Made by a program: the position numbers and the translations under genes. From the NCBI GenBank assembly GCA_959606905.1, contig CAUHML010000187.1:1-5815 (forward strand): a stretch of 5,815 bases of DNA, written 5' to 3'. The notes beneath the pieces are model-generated. The model was not told the origin of the DNA and searched no databases. It saw only the letters and a program-made list of their open reading frames with translations. Positions 5,706-5,815 of this stretch are shown piece after piece (within the stretch, counting starts at the first letter, position 1; every line of letters begins with the position of its first letter). The DNA is from an uncultured Bacteroides sp. Lineage in GTDB: Bacteria > Bacteroidota > Bacteroidia > Bacteroidales > Bacteroidaceae.

Positions 5706-5815
5706 TTAGTAAAGCAGGAATCCTGCCACTCCGCAAAGTATAATCATTAATATAGGATTAATTTTGTATTTCCGTGTACCTATAAAGGTTACTAGAAAAA
5801 TAATTATACTGATGA
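5706..5815 (-). CDS. C-terminal fragment of a hydrophobic membrane protein, probably a chromate transporter (ChrA-type) domain (5' end outside window)
   Basis: On the minus strand an open frame enters from the right edge (first whole codon at 5813-5811) and ends at TAA 5708-5706, giving the last 35 residues. They form a hydrophobic segment (ISIIIFLVTFIG), a short basic loop (TRKYKINP) and a second hydrophobic segment ending GVAGFLLY. This pattern of helix, basic loop with Asn-Pro, helix with a Gly-rich end matches the close of ChrA-type chromate transporter domains, which Bacteroides often carries as short adjacent genes. Only 35 residues are visible, so another small inner-membrane protein is possible. 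The stop lies 13 bases before the regulator's ATG with no convincing promoter or terminator between, so the two genes are probably co-transcribed. Confidence 0.55.
   Translation of the reverse strand, partial: ISIIIFLVTFIGTRKYKINPILMIILCGVAGFLLY

Noticed and set aside
5723..5730. CTGCCACT, identical to part of the outer arm of the 204-269 palindrome
   Set aside because: An 8-base match without a partner arm, inside a coding frame, is easily due to chance in a window of this size.
5734..5742. TATACTTTG on the minus strand near the end of the upstream membrane-protein gene, resembling a -7 element for the regulator
   Set aside because: The spacing between TA and TTTG does not fit TAnnTTTG (one or three bases, not two), and no TTG sits 19-21 bases upstream.
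1..5815. CRISPR arrays, tRNA or rRNA genes, insertion sequences, riboswitches
   Set aside because: No regularly spaced repeat array, tRNA-like cloverleaf, rRNA stretch, transposase frame or terminal inverted repeats with target duplications were seen on reading. The non-coding space is limited to about 460 bases in total.

Overview
The window looks like chromosomal DNA from a gut-type Bacteroides or a close relative in the Bacteroidales. The evidence is an AT-leaning sequence, a TAnnTTTG-type promoter, a regulator built from parts of the Bacteroides hybrid two-component systems (HTCS), and secreted glycoside hydrolases of families common in that group. The species cannot be fixed from the sequence alone.

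Layout. Positions 1-170 (+) hold the last 55 codons of a secreted carbohydrate-active protein, probably of the GHL10/YddW type. Positions 171-529 are a gene-free gap between convergent genes. It holds at least four inverted repeats, the largest spanning about 201-272. Positions 530-3007 (-) encode a complete periplasmic GH31 alpha-glycosidase with both catalytic aspartates. Positions 3008-3088 are a compact promoter region. Positions 3089-5692 (-) encode an 867-residue membrane-spanning regulator. Positions 5706-5815 (-) are the last 35 codons of a hydrophobic protein resembling the end of a chromate transporter domain; its stop lies 13 bases before the regulator's start.

How it may work. The regulator has a periplasmic Reg_prop beta-propeller, a Y_Y_Y domain, one transmembrane helix and a cytoplasmic AraC-type DNA-binding domain. 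Unlike a standard HTCS it has no histidine kinase, ATPase or receiver domain, so it looks like a one-component transmembrane sensor-activator. Just downstream is a good Bacteroides promoter for the GH31 gene. Directly upstream of its -33 element, partly inside it and partly inside the regulator's last codons and stop, is a 16-bp direct repeat (13 of 16 identical) with a 21-bp period. This is the geometry of classical AraC-family activator sites. The inferred circuit is that a periplasmic glycan fragment is sensed by the propeller, the AraC domain binds the repeat pair, and GH31 is induced. The domain content and the repeat are read from the sequence; the circuit is inference. No SusC/SusD pair is present in the window.
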